From NCBI GenBank assembly GCA_918807975.1, contig OU964919.1, positions 28,031,824-28,095,823 of the forward strand: a stretch of 64,000 nt of DNA, given 5' to 3'. Every line of letters starts with the position of its first letter. The stretch's first letter is position 1. The translations under genes were made by a program, and so were the position numbers. Shown here piece by piece: positions 35,494-47,149 of this stretch. The stretch comes from Aplidium turbinatum (taxonomy: Eukaryota; Chordata; Ascidiacea; Aplousobranchia; Polyclinidae). The notes under the pieces were generated by a model, which had not been told where the DNA came from, did not search any database, and worked only from the letters and a program-made list of their open reading frames with translations.

Positions 35494-36039
35494 CTGCATT
35501 GAAAAGAACATAAGTAAAGTCGTTTAAAAACAATATCTGACATAATGAAACAAAACAAAAAAGCAAACATTTATTCAGTGTGATAGGTGCGACTGCTTTC
35601 TGCTACAAAGTAAGTCTAGCCATGGCTAGATGTTTGTCAATGCTGGTCTCAAGACGGTCTCAATGGTGCTTAGGCTAAAACGGTATTTTGTTTTGATTGC
35701 CGCTAACTTTGAAAACGCTGACTTGCATAGATACGAGGAGACAAACGGCAGAAGTACGGTTACTGATATGTGCGACAATTATGCATATTCCGCTATAACG
35801 TTAAGCTAAAAAATGTGAAGCTTTATCCAGAAAATGCAATTCACAACTTAGAGTTAGGACATAGATCAACAAGACCCGGACATTTAGGACAGAGGTGCTT
35901 GGTACTTTGTTTTTGTATTGCAAATGGGTTTTGGATCCAATCTAATTGGGCATTGTTTAATTCTGGAAAAAATACTTCTGAAACCGTTTCAACAGATTTG
36001 ACAAATGGTCGATATAATCAGAGGCTTAATAACGTTTGA
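35494..36039. other. Intron, nothing recognised
   Basis: The open frame at 35770-36039 (+) has no recognisable motif. Confidence 0.45.
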
Positions 36040-36885
36040 TTCCACATCATTGTTAGCCAAAAACTCTTCAGTGGATGACTCTTCAGTTGCACTTTTGAGG
36101 CGGCTGGCGGGTTCCGGCTGGGGAGCTGATGCGAAAACCCTTCGCACAGCTACCTTGGCCCTCGTCCATTCTACCGCTGAGTACTGCGCACCAGTGTGGT
36201 GCCGCAGCTCTCACACCCGCCACATTGACACCGCCTTCAATGACGCACTACGCACTGTGACTGGATGCTTGCGTCCCACTCCAACGGACTTCCTTCCCAT
36301 CCTTGCAGGCATTCAACCTGCTGAGCTTTACCGTAAAGGAGCCATAATTTCCCTTGCTCGTCGCGCACTGGACCCCGACCACCTCCTCCACAGTACACTT
36401 CAGCGCCTACCTGGAGGACAGCAGCGACTGAAATCAAGACGCCCATTTGTGCCCGCCGCACAACAGCTTCTGAACAACGTTGAAGATCTTGGAATAAGTG
36501 CGGCACACTGGACGAACTACACATGGAACATGGAGTGGCAAAACAACAACTCCTAACTCCGTGATTTCCTACCCACGTCGATCCCCACCCTCCGGGAATG
36601 TCCCTCGCAAGACTTGCGTGGGTCCGGCTTAACCGCCTACGAACCGGCGTCGGTCGCTTTCGTTCAGACATGTGCAGATGGGGCCTGGCTCCCTCACCGG
36701 GATGCGAGTGTGGCGCCACAGACCAGACAGTAGATCATGTCGTCCATGACTGCCCAATCCATCAACCACCACATGGAACGCTTGGACTGAAGGCCCTGGA
36801 TGACGAGACTGTCGATTGGCTGATGACATCATGCCCAAACATATAGTGCAGAAGAACAGCTCATACGACGAAGAAGAAGAAGATC
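36040..36885 (+). mobile_element. LINE 3' fragment with GAA-repeat tail
   Basis: Two adjoining frames encode the post-RT part of a non-LTR retrotransposon. LLRRLAGSGWGADAKTLRTA, VHSTAEYCAPVW, TGCLRPTPTD, LPILAGIQPAELYRKGA and KSRRPFVPAAQQLL lie in 36093-36470. ARLAWVRLNRLRTGVGRF, CRWGLAPSPGCECGATDQTV and DHVVHDCPIH lie in 36605-36770, with a complete Cys/His knuckle. A gaagaagaag tract near 36873 is probably its tail. The segment is clearly more GC-rich than its surroundings, suggesting a young copy or one from a family with different codon use. Confidence 0.85.
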
Positions 36886-37629
36886 ATAGAATTAACAAGG
36901 AAGGAAGAGAAGCATTAGCTGTAAGAAAAAATAGTGTGCGTTTCGAATAGGTAAACCATTACACAATTAACAAAGAAGAGAAGTATGAGCTGGAAGGAAA
37001 AAAGTGTGTGTTTCAAAAATGAGAAGTTAAAATTTCTTTCTTGTTAATTCTATGGTTATGTGTAATGGTTTTCGGCAGTAACAGCTAAGGGCTTTAACAG
37101 TAAAGTTACCTCGTTGCCGACCTACCTATAATTACCGAGAGTGGTCATTGGTCAATATGACCGTTTGTCCAATAAAGAAGGAAATGCTTATAACTTAGAT
37201 TTATCTTATGCTATAAATTTCTTTTAACTTTTGTAGTATAGTTAGTAATGCATAAAATTGGAATAGATGTAAGTTTGGTGCGCTCTATTATAATATAAAG
37301 CCTAAAGCTATACCTTGGGATGTAGACTATTGTAGTCTGCAGTACGTTCTGAGCTTGCAGCCTAGCCCTCGATTTTGACGAAAATTGGATGTTATTTCCA
37401 TTATGTTCCGCCGTCCTTAGCAATCTAGCAATCTAATTTTCACTGTGTTTGGAGTAAATCCACCACCTTGGGCTTGTGCTGCACAACTTGTATCATTGCT
37501 GTCACTGCCAGAGCTGACATAATACAGAATCAGTTTGTTCCAGATCATCAACATATGCAGTGGGGAAGATGAAGACAGTCTCCCCTTCGTGGCCTTCCCT
37601 ACAAGTAACTTCGAACATAGCTAACAAGC
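36886..37629. other. Intron with a short inverted repeat
   Basis: catagaattaacaagga near 36884 and its inverse near 37037-37054 are about 150 bp apart, next to a second such pair (ccattacac). No gene seen. Confidence 0.45.
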
Positions 37630-38505
37630 ACTAAAAGTGAAACCAATGTCTTCACTAGGTCACACGACAACCTTGCCTACCCTAGCCCCTAGCCAGCCTT
37701 TTTCAGGGCTTGCTCTAACGGTGATCTCGGTTAACATTGAAACAAAGATTTCTTCATCAAAGTCAACCATCCTTACTGAACTCTGCAAAAAAACACCAAT
37801 ACAATGTCCGCTGTCTGTCTATGCAATGTCCTCTGTACTCTGTTTGTCTACAGGAAACTCACCGAAGTGCTACACACCATAAGCTAAACTGGCACACTGT
37901 ACCAATCTTACATACTTCGGTGTCAATCTAAATTGGTCCCTCACATACAAGTCACATATCAAAAAAGTAATAGCTAAGATGGCTTCTCGAAACAGTATCT
38001 TACAAAAACTAGGAAACTGTGATTGTGGTGCCCTTCCGATTACAGTGCGGTCAACTGCTTTATTCTTATGCTATTCGGCTGAAGAATATGCTTGCCCAGT
38101 TTGGGAACGCTCAGCACATGGTAAGAAAATCGATCCTATATTGAACCAAAGCTGCCGTTTGATTATATACTGTATAGACTGTCTCAAACCAACCACCATC
38201 GCGTCGCTGCACATTCTTTCTGGAATTTCTCCTCCCAAGATTAAAAGAAGCGTGACCAGCAGAAAAGAAGATCCTGTAAGAACATGGATTTGAGATACCC
38301 ACTAAACGACCTAACTCCAGCATGCAGGCGATTAAAGTCAAGAAAACCTTTCCTTGCTTCAGTTGTCCCACTGGGTCAAGATGAAGTCGCCGCCAATGTG
38401 CGGGTCCAATTGTGGAAGGAGGAGCCGGTAGCCAGGCTGAAACCGGCCAATAATAGTCTCGACATTTTGAAAATGACTTTAATTTATGAACCAGATAGTA
38501 ACTGA
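37630..38505 (+). mobile_element. LINE fragment, internally deleted
   Basis: The early part (about 37730-37890) gives STILTELCKKHQYNV and CLQETHR in neighbouring frames, a LINE endonuclease start. From about 37900 it jumps to the RT C-terminus: TYFGVNLNWSLTYKSHIKKV, MASRNSILQKLGN, SAEEYACPVWERSAHGKKID, LHILSGISPPKIKR and RLKSRKPFL. Most of the polyprotein between them is missing, so this is a deletion derivative. Confidence 0.75.
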
Positions 38506-38884
38506 CTGGTATCAGCTAATGTAGTAACTGTTGCATGTTTTTTTTTTTTGAAGCAATAGCACAACAAAAAACTACTGTTAAGGCAATTTTAATCATGGAA
38601 AAATGAGAATTTGCTTTACTGCCAAAATGACCGTTGTCGGTAATTTAAGGTAAATCACTTTCCATCCCCCCGCCCACTGTACATATTGTAATGTAATAAA
38701 ATTTTACATGCTAAACGTTGACCAAGGCTTACAAAAGTCAGGAATTTTTAATACTCTAACTGCTACCTAAGCAAAAATATAAGTGGTTAAAAATCAAAAA
38801 AGGTCAAAATGACCGCTCCGGTAATTGCAGTGTTCAACTCCGATTCCAGTTTACCACATAAGTTTGTAAAAATTCGGTATTGAA
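38506..38884. other. No gene seen
   Basis: Short AT-rich stretch between two LINE fragments. Confidence 0.5.
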
Positions 38885-39510
38885 TGCACGACTCTTCTTC
38901 TTTTTCTGACTTTATTCCTACTTTAAGTAGGGTCACCGGTGCAGATTGCAGTTCTCTATATCACTCTGTCAGCAGCACCCTCCTCCTTCACTCTCACTAT
39001 TTCCATGTCTTCAGTCACACAACCTCTCCATTTTCTTTTCGACCTTCATCGCTTTATTTACCAACTTCCTATTGTCTTATTCTTCTTCCAACATCGTCTC
39101 TTGCGACGTAACTCAACCATTCAAGGCGTGTCTCTTTTAGTTTGTCTTCCGGCTCTCCGACTTGCCTTCGTTCTCTGATAATTTCATTTCTTCCTTTATA
39201 CTGCTTTGTCAACCCTAGCCTAGACCCATCGCAACATTTTCATTTCTGCCACTTGCATTTTCCCTTCCTGTGGTTTTGCCAGGGCTATCACCTGCATCCC
39301 ATACAACATTACTGGTCTTACCATTGTTTTATGAAGTTCTCCTTCACCTTTTTTGGCACCGTTCTGTCACACATGGCTTCTGTTATTTTCTTCGACGCTC
39401 CCCATACTGCCTGGCAACTCTTTGTCACCTCTCTGTCATTCGTTCCATTCTCATAAACTTTCGAACCGAAATATTTGAATTTTGATACTTGTTTCACCAT
39501 TTTACATTGC
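38885..39510 (-). mobile_element. LINE 3' fragment
   Basis: On the minus strand the order is FKYFGSKVYENGTNDREV, KITEAMCDRTVPKKVK, RPVMLYGMQVIAL, LGLTK, a KRKWRGCVTEDM motif and finally GDPT with KVRKRRR. This is the post-RT tail of a LINE with a 'GDPT' C-terminus. The frame is broken in several places. Confidence 0.75.
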
Positions 39511-39649
39511 AGTTGTATTTCTGTCTCAGTGCACGACTCTTAACAAAGTTAATAATTTCACAGTATCTTGCACAATAACATTTCAATGAGAAAATATTTT
39601 TTTAGCGATTAAGGACTTTCAATGAATTATAATCTAAAATGTGCAAAAG

Positions 39650-39925
39650 TATGTGTATTACTCGCATATCGCACTTTTGCATGAAACCCAGGTGAATGCT
39701 CCATTCTCTGAATCGGTAGGCATGGGTTCGATATCCTGTCGGGTCATACTAAAAACTTTTTGGAAGTGGTACTGATTCTTGTTCCTGCTTGGCACTTAAT
39801 AGAACGAATCACGGTAATAATGTACTCAGTTGCGCCTCTTTACGGCTGCATTGACACTGTCTGCTTTCTAAAGCTCTGAGAAGCAGCGCATTCTGCGATG
39901 GACAGCGCTGTATAAAAACAAGCAT
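39650..39925 (+). repeat. Possible tRNA-derived SINE
   Basis: A B-box-like GGTTCGATATCC lies near 39726 and an A-box-like segment (acccaggtgaatgc) about 40 bases before it. About 200 bases of unrelated body follow, ending ctgtataaaaac. No target duplication found. Confidence 0.45.
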
Positions 39926-40884
39926 TACACTGGTCAACAGCAAATTTTAATCAGAGATGGTTTTTATGTGTCCCTAAACGTATTTGTTACGCAGATTGCA
40001 AAAATATCTTCACGTTAATTTCGAGCAACTCACGTTTTTGAGATATTTACATTTTTTGTTTTTAAAGCTTGATCAATAAAAGCTTGACTTGAGGTTAAAG
40101 TAATCCAGGGTTAAACTAATCCTCTTTTTGGAATCATCTTAAAGAAGCCTTAAACCTGTTCTTCTCCACAATGGAAATATAAAAACCATCTGTTCCTGTA
40201 GCACACTCTGTGCAGTGTGCATGTATAGGAATCTTGAAAAAATATTAATATCCTCCTCAGTGCGGTTCAGTAGGTACAGTGAATACAAATGGAGCATTTG
40301 CGGAGATCTTTAGATTATCGGCATTTTAAAGTACAAATGTTTTGAAAACTTAATGAACTGGAGAAAAAGCAAACGCAGATTCGGAATCAACGCAAAAATT
40401 CATCTACAAAAGTTTACTTGTATCTCTAACTTAATTAAAAAATTTAGTAAAAAATGGTTGACCGGTGTTATCATTATTATTATATCAACACAGCCGTTTC
40501 AAAGTAGCCCTACTTCCATAAAATAATCGTTAAAATTATCATTATCGTTCGATTTTTTAACTGATACCCATTGATTCGATTTTTTTTCAATGTTTAGCTA
40601 CTGTACTAGCATGCAGTCCTTAAGTCATGACGTCATAAATTAAAGTGACAAAGCTAAAAGTTACGCATCCAGCTGTGATACGGACACGTTCATCCGGCCG
40701 TCAATTGACGAAGTCCCACTACTAGAGCTAGGCCTATTTAAGTAGAATCTACAGCTCAGTTAAGAATACTGTTTTGAACAGTTGCAACAGTTTTAACTTT
40801 TAACAACTGCGTTTTGAATTAAATATCTGAATAGTATAGGACCATAGCATAATATGCAGTACTTTATGTAAAATTGGTATATTC
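39926..40884. other. No gene seen
   Basis: AT-rich intron sequence. Confidence 0.45.
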
Positions 40885-40935
40885 TTTGCGACCTCTGAAG
40901 TTCGTTACGCGACCAGCAGTTTGAGAAACCCTGTT
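40885..40935 (-). repeat. hAT end remnant, same family as 12489-15050
   Basis: Contains ttgcgacc, gaagttcgttacgcgacc and cagtttgagaaaccctg. These match, in inverse orientation, the left end of the hAT element at 12489 (cagggcttcccaaactg...ggggtcgcgtaacgaacttc). The other end was not found. Confidence 0.65.
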
Positions 40936-41683
40936 TTAACAAAGCATTCCTATCAACGTTTAGTGACGACACAACCATCATACTTTGTTCGGTCTGTGAG
41001 TGGTTTGCACGAACAAAGCTTTACATGAAAAGTTCCTCTGGGAAAGTTTTCAAAAGTTTAGATTTATTTATTTCTCAGCTTAAATATAGCCTACAAAACT
41101 TTAGCGTACGTTATTTATCACAATTTCATAAATAAATCAAGTAACAGTGTATGATGAGAAATATAATTATTTCAGAACAGAAATGTCATATATGGCAATG
41201 ACTGCTTTGTTTAACTATATCACAAACTGTTCACTTTGTCATCCTGGCAAACGTATTTTGGATGTTTCAGCAAGTTTCCTGATTATTCGGCTCTTGGTCG
41301 TGGAAGAAAACAACAAATTAACAAGATGTCGAGCTTTGAAAAAATCACTCGATCGCCGAAACTCTGTGAACTTGCAAGTTTAACCAGATTAAGATGACTA
41401 TATTAATTTTGTAGGCAGGCCAACTTCCAAATTGTCACGATTTCACATTTCAAAAGCAAAGAAGAAATTCAAAACAGCAAGTTATTTGCTATTCCGGAAC
41501 AGGAGAATAATGAAAGTAATAAACACTAAAGTTATTCTGTTGAAATGAATAGAAAGCCTGCTGTGTATTGCTATACTGTACAAAGCCACACCATGGCTAC
41601 ACCATGCATTCGACTTAATAAACATAGATATGGATTTAAAACGAAATAAGCGCAATAAAATATTTTAAAAAGTCAGTTTTTAC
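40936..41683. other. Intron, nothing recognised
   Basis: The open frame at 41147-41383 (+) has no known motif. Confidence 0.45.
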
Positions 41684-41848
41684 CGATCATTCCTCTGCTT
41701 TTGTTCAGCAAAGTATCTTCGTCTCCATCGAAAACAAAAGACAATAAGAAATTACTAGCCGACACTTTCATAGTAGAACCACTGGGAAATACCGCTGTAT
41801 ATGTTCCATTAACGACAGAAAGCTCAACACCTTCAATGACACTTGAGA
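41684..41848 (-). CDS. Host gene exon 5 (VWD)
   Basis: Acceptor tttcag before 41848, donor GTAAAA after 41684, phase 1 both ends. It encodes SSVIEGVELSVVNGTYTAVF, PSGSTMKVSASNFLLSFVF and LLNKSRGMI. This is the middle of a von Willebrand D domain. Joining to exon 6 gives RGMIGQWNG, the family's G-L-x-G-x-WNG motif. Confidence 0.88.
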
Positions 41849-42032
41849 CTGAAAACAAAATTATATGCTTAATTGTGTTAGTGTCTGAATTGTTTGTGCC
41901 TTTATACTGTACAAAACGTTATGATCTTTATGATAATTTAGATCTAATTATAGAGTTAGTGAAGTTTAAAATATGAGCACTCTGTTTGGAAAACTTATAA
42001 AATCTTGCCTTCCTAACGTGATAGTGACTCAC

Positions 42033-42120
42033 ACTGATGTATGGTGCCGTTTTGTAACTTTCCACTGACACGCACTAAAATATCTGAGCCAGATCCTGTG
42101 CTATCAATTTCAAACTCAAC
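42033..42120 (-). CDS. Host gene exon 4 (VWD)
   Basis: Acceptor tttctag before 42120, donor GTGAGT after 42033. It starts in phase 0 and ends in phase 1. It encodes VEFEIDSTGSGSDILVRVSG and KLQNGTIHQ. It is too short for an open-frame screen and was found from splice sites and frame continuity with exons 3 and 5. The intron to exon 5 is 184 bp. Confidence 0.85.
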
Positions 42121-42475
42121 CTAGAAATACAAAAACATATTTAGCAACGTCAAATCGATTTGATAACCACAGAAACTGCAAATTACATAAAAGTTTTTAC
42201 TTGTGATTTAATTGATATTATAATATGATAAAATAACATTTTACCTTGCGTGGCTACAGAAATAAAGTTTCTTCAAAAAATTAGTAAAATTAAGTTAGAA
42301 AGAAAAGAAGATAATAAATTTCTAGTGCAATAGTTCTAAGTTTCGACTGCTTCAACATAAATCAATTTTTTACAAAGTTTTGCTAAGAATGGAAAGCAAC
42401 TATGACGGGCCTGTCATGAGTTAATTTGACATAGAGCGGACTGTCTAGTGCAGAGGTCCGCAGTTTGTTGTATTA

Positions 42476-42829
42476 GTCAGGTTCACTATGTCAAAAAAAA
42501 GAGTTTCGGTCAAAATTTTTGGAGATTAGGAAACCTATACATTTTCGGAAAGCTTAGATCATGAGGAATCCGAAAAACGTTGATTTTCCTAGGATGACCT
42601 TTAAAACATAGAATTAGCATGTTTGATAAAGTTTCTAAGTTTATTAGGAGCCAAGATATATCAAAATATATATTTTGCGGCGGCCATTTTGAAAATTCAA
42701 TTGGGATATGGGGACATCTCTGCAAATGTAATCAACGTTTTTCGGATTCCTTATGGTCTAAGCTTTCCAAAAATGTATAGGTTTCCTAATCTCCAAAAAT
42801 TTTGAACGAAATTACATAATGAACCTGAC
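42476..42829. mobile_element. Mariner-type MITE with about 110-bp inverted ends
   Basis: The outer ends GTCAGGTTCA...TGAACCTGAC are flanked by TA on both sides (42474-42475 and 42830-42831), the Tc1/mariner target. The inverted ends run inward about 110 bp with a few differences, leaving about 130 bp of unique middle. Further copies or parts occur at 46738-46925, 52075-52113 with 52864-52886, and 55880-55950. Confidence 0.85.
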
Positions 42830-42831
42830 TA

Positions 42832-43779
42832 TATTGCAGATCGGTTGAAACTACGCTTTACCAGCACACACCAGTTATCGAAGTGCGAGAAGCAAAGTAA
42901 AGCAACGGATGATAGTTTCATATGTTGTTCGAAATGTTGATAAAAGCATTGTTATTTTGTACGGACGAGACATAAATGTAGGCTACTGTGGTCCTGCAAC
43001 AAGTGCCACGTCCGGTGCAATACAAACTATGAATGAGGGATTAGTATACCGTTATCACTTGCAGACTATTCTGTAAGTGGACAAATTAATCGGGACGAAA
43101 GTAAGTATTTCCACGAACTTGAGAAATTATATACTTAAAATAATTGCTTTTACTGTGTATATAAAGAATAATCATGCAGAAGAGCATTAATGAGCTACAG
43201 TACTAGAGCGGATTGCAGTATATCAATATTCACATGTATATTCACGTTTATTCGCACGTTTTAATTAACTTGTTTGGTTGTTTAGGGCTCACAGGGTTAT
43301 GGAGAGGTAAGACTTTTCACTGACTGATGCGCAATACAAAGCCTCTCGTCTGTTACTAGTCCTCACAACCCAGGCGAAGGACATCCTGAGGGGGACTTCA
43401 ACATCTGCCTGCGTAGCAAGACCGTCTCAGCTAAAACCTGCATAAAGACAGGCAGCCATGCGGAACAGGGCGGATCTAAAGTAGCCAACTGGGAAAATTG
43501 ACAAAATTGCTGGCAGCAGGGCGATGGATTTCTCGTCTCACCGGAAGTACTCCAAGATGAGTTCAACGATAAGATCAGATTAAGATGTTTGACGGAAGAT
43601 CCCTACATTGAGACAACAAAAAAGATCAAAAACCTCAGTCAGCGAGATACTGCGATGGTAAAAAGAACTTTTTTGAGGCTCTATTACCATAATTTTTATA
43701 CCTTCAGACTATTTGCTATAATGAACAAACTAAAAAAGAAAACACACTTTTGTTTGTCAGCTAGCAGGCCCCCGAAGCT
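42832..43779. other. Possible 5' leader of the next LINE; no clear gene
   Basis: 43360-43600 is relatively GC-rich with no long frame and may be the LINE's 5' untranslated part. Confidence 0.4.
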
Positions 43780-45862
43780 GTCGGGCAGCTTTGTAAAAGC
43801 GGCTGGGGAAAAGATCCACGGTGGTGAAATTTGATTACATGGTGATACAAAGCATGCCATTCATGATGTGGCTAAATTAAATACTTCTGGAAGATTACTC
43901 ACGGAAAATGTAACTGATGAACGTGTGAGACTACGAAAAGATTTAATGTTTGGAACATGAAACGTAAGAAGCTTAATACAACCTAGAAAATTAAAAATAG
44001 TTAGTGACAAAATGAAGATATAATGGACAAAATTCCAAAAAGAGATATTTTAGTAGTTATGGGAGACAAAAATTCAAAAATAGGAAAAGTTAATTGTGCA
44101 TCAAACACGCATGGAATCCATGGACTTGGTCAACAGAATGCACAAGGAGAACAACTAATAGAGTTTTGTGAAAATAATAAGCTTGTAGTAACAATACAAC
44201 ATTTGCACAGCATCCTCGCCGGCTGCATACCTGGAAGTGGACATCACCGATGGAAATACACGAAATCAAATTGATTATATCATGAACTCACAAAAATGGA
44301 GAAGCAGCATTAAAAAAGTAAAAACTTATTCTGGAGCTGATTGTGGTACTGATCACCAATCGGTAAAAGTAACTTTAAAGCTTCGGCTACAAATGATGAC
44401 ACGCTCTTATTATTATGTTATTAGATAAAGACGGAGAAGCATCACTTTAAGAGCTCTGGAATAACACAAAAGAAACAATCTTAAAATCAGCCAAGAGCAC
44501 AATACCAAATAAAAACAGGAAACGACACAACTAGATCAAAGAAGAGACATTAGTAAAAACAAAACAAAAGAAAATTTGAAAGCAAAAATTTCCCAGTTGA
44601 AAGAAGCCGGCAAGAGTACGCTCAGCTTAATGGGCAAGTACAAAAGGCCATGACAAAAGACAAACAAGGCAATATAGAGCAATAGTGTTGTAAAATAGAA
44701 AAACACGCATTAACTAACTTACCGTATGTCGTGACTTATACCAAGCAGTAAGAAGCATAACCAGCAAGTTTAAACTAAAGTTAGACAACATAAAAAGTGA
44801 AGATGGTAAAGTTTTGTGGCAGAAAGATGAGGTAAAAAATAGATGGAAAGAATATTGGGAAGAACCGTACAAAAACAAAGATCTTATCGATAATGTACAG
44901 ACAAATCCAAATATTAATACAATGTAAAGTTGAAAATGATACAGAAGCACGACCACTGCTGAGTGAAGTAAAAAATGCTTTAAAGGGGTACTAAAGGAAA
45001 AACCTGACTTGGCGATTTTCCACGTTCTTTGTGTTTAACATGCTACCATAAAACGATTTTCAATAAAATTTTGCCCCATTGCGGTCTGACCACCATTGTG
45101 GGCGTGCTTTTGTCAGAGCTTTCAAAATGAGATTGAGCCTGAGCAACAAAGCGTGCGACTGTGCAGTCTACGTCATAAAGGCTAGCAATCAACCGATCAC
45201 GCAATAATTGTTACTGCGGGCGATTTGACTGTAGGCTATGTATGTATTTACATCAAAACAGCACATTTTAACATCAAAACAGCAGACAGTTTGCTCAAAA
45301 CATCAGATTGGTAACGTGGCTTTTGTTATTGCTGGCCTTTATGACGTATTCTCGAGCAGTGTTTGCACGTTTTGGTCATTTTGAAAAAAATGAAAATAAA
45401 TGAAACTCTGGACTTTGGGCCTTGCCAGCGCCATTGAAAACAAATTTTTTTCGGTAATTGTTTTTGAAATGTATTCTTGAATGTTCAGTTTACTCATTTT
45501 AATGCTTAATTCCGGTTTGAAATTTTCCTTTAGTATGCCTTTAAAAACTATTAAAAACAAAAAAAGTCCTGAATTTGATGGTACACCCATCGAACTGTTA
45601 AAAATATTGGAGAAATTGCAATGAGGATAGTTCAGAAATTTTATTTCAGAATATGGGAAACCAACATCTGGCCAGATGATTGGGTAAAAACAATATTTGA
45701 CCTCTTACCAAAAAAAGGGGGAGATACAACGGAATGCAGCAACAATCGAACAATTGCCTTAATTAGTCATGTAAGCAAGGTAATGTTAACAATAATTGAA
45801 AGAAATTAAAAAACAAAGTAGAACACGAATTATAGCTCCAGAACAGGCTGGTTATAGACATT
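43780..45862 (+). mobile_element. RTE-type LINE remnant split by a MITE
   Basis: The endonuclease reads NVRSLIQPRKLKIV (about 43960), ILVVMGDKNSKIGKVN, a LIEFCENNKLV motif, TRNQIDYIMNSQKWRSS and ADCGTDHQSV (43960-44370). The linker and start of RT follow to 44984. After a 555-bp MITE the RT resumes: IKNKKSPEFDGTPIELL, ETNIWPDDWVKTIFDLLPKK, NNRTIALISHVSKVML and EQAGYR, ending at 45862 at a hAT sequence. Several stops and frame changes. It belongs to another RTE family than the 20315 copy (its GADCGTDH motif differs from GSDHRMV). Confidence 0.82.
44985..45539. mobile_element. 555-bp MITE inside the LINE
   Basis: The ends ggggtactaaaggaaaa and, inverted, ggcatactaaaggaaaa match at 15 of 17 positions. 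TTTAAA flanks both sides (44979-44984 and 45540-45545). No transposase. Removal restores the continuity of the LINE RT reading, so the borders are well supported. GGGG-type ends with a short A/T target suggest a PIF/Harbinger relative; that class is tentative. Confidence 0.8.
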
Positions 45863-46737
45863 CTAGTGGTATTCAACCGGGGATACCCATGTGTATACCT
45901 GATCAAAACTAGGGTATACAGCTAGAGAAGGGTATACGAAGGGTATACAGCTTAGATCTGTGATAGTAGAAGTCACAACAGAGACAGCAATTGGCATATT
46001 TGTAAACTTTTAACCGACCTACTGGTGTGCGGTTATTACTCGCCAACCTGCTTTGTGCTTTTGAAACAGATACGCTCATTTTGGATGAGTGTGCGGTGTG
46101 GTTCGCATTTGACTTTGGTATTGTTGCGTCATTAATTACGTCCCTTCTTGTTGGTCACCTGAAATTACTTGCCGACAATTTGACTACGTATTTTCCTGAA
46201 GATAACGACCAATGTCTGGAAGCAAACTCGTGGATTATCCAACCATTTAATGAAGAATCAACAGAGGATGAGGAATTATTGGAACTACGTGCTGATTTAA
46301 ATCAAAAATACTCATTCCGAGAAGTGGATTACACAGAATGTTGGATTTATTTTCTTGAATTTCCAGGATACAAAAATCTCGCGCAGAAAGCCATTGATGT
46401 CTTGGTGCAGATGCCTACCACTTATTTGTGTGAAGAAGGATTTTCCAGTCTTGTTGAGATCAAGTCAAACAAACGAAACTCGATACTTGACATTGATTCT
46501 TTAACGCGGGGAGGAATAGAGAAAGAGCTGACACCACGTTATATCCAACTTGCCGAAAAAATGCAACAACAAGATAGCCATTAAATCAACTTTTTTTGCA
46601 CTTTTGCATGCGTAGTTTTCTTGTGCCCAGTTTTTTTACTTCTTGTGCACAATTAAACATTGCTATTTGTGAAGTATACGAAGTTATTAAAAATTGAAAA
46701 AAGGTGTACCACGGACAAAAAGGTTCAAGAGCACTGG
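45863..46737 (+). mobile_element. hAT deletion derivative
   Basis: The left end is ctagtggtattcaaccgg followed by four gggtatac-like words. The right end is aaaaaggttcaagagcactgg. These are imperfect inverse ends of hAT type. The flanks differ (LINE on the left, mariner-type MITE on the right) and no 8-bp duplication is seen, so the copy may be a recombinant of two insertions. Confidence 0.75.
46027..46584 (+). pseudogene. hAT transposase, C-terminal dimerisation part
   Basis: 185 open codons (possible start at 46027, though the true protein began upstream). Motifs are GHLKLLADNLTTYFPED, SWIIQPFNEE, DVLVQMPTTYLCEEGFS with SLVEIKSNKRNSIL, and ELTPRYIQLAEKMQQQDSH. This matches the C-terminal region of ZBED5-like hAT transposases, including the PTTYLCEEGFS hAT-C signature. 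The catalytic N-terminal and central parts are absent. Confidence 0.85.
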
Positions 46738-46925
46738 TTTAGACCATGAGGAATCCGAAAAACGTTGATTACATTTGCAGAGATGTCCGCATGGCCGCCA
46801 TTTTTAATGTTTAAAAGAGTGGCAGCAAAATATATACATTGCTCTATCTCGGCTCCTAATAAACTTAGAAACTTTATCAAACATGCTAATCCTAGTGTAT
46901 GTTTTAAGGGTCAAGGAATCCATTA
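46738..46925 (-). repeat. Mariner-type MITE copy, truncated
   Basis: Matches the 42476-42829 element in inverse orientation, from agaccatgaggaatcc through the inner acatttgcagagatgtcc and cctaataaacttagaaac words. The outer 70 bases next to the hAT end, and the far inverted end, are missing. Confidence 0.8.
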
Positions 46926-47149
46926 GAAGCACACCTAGATACCTAGCGTTAACCATTTTGCAATTACACCATGTAACACAATTTTGGTTTGGCTACTTTT
47001 TTTAATGCCCCTTTGTGTATTTTTGGGTGCTGAGTTCAAAAATGCAGTTAGTTTTTTCGTACCATCGTTACTTTTTAACATATTCAATTTTTGTGTTTCA
47101 TCTGACGTAGCTGTAATTAGCAAGTTGTGTTATAATCTTGCAGTAAATT

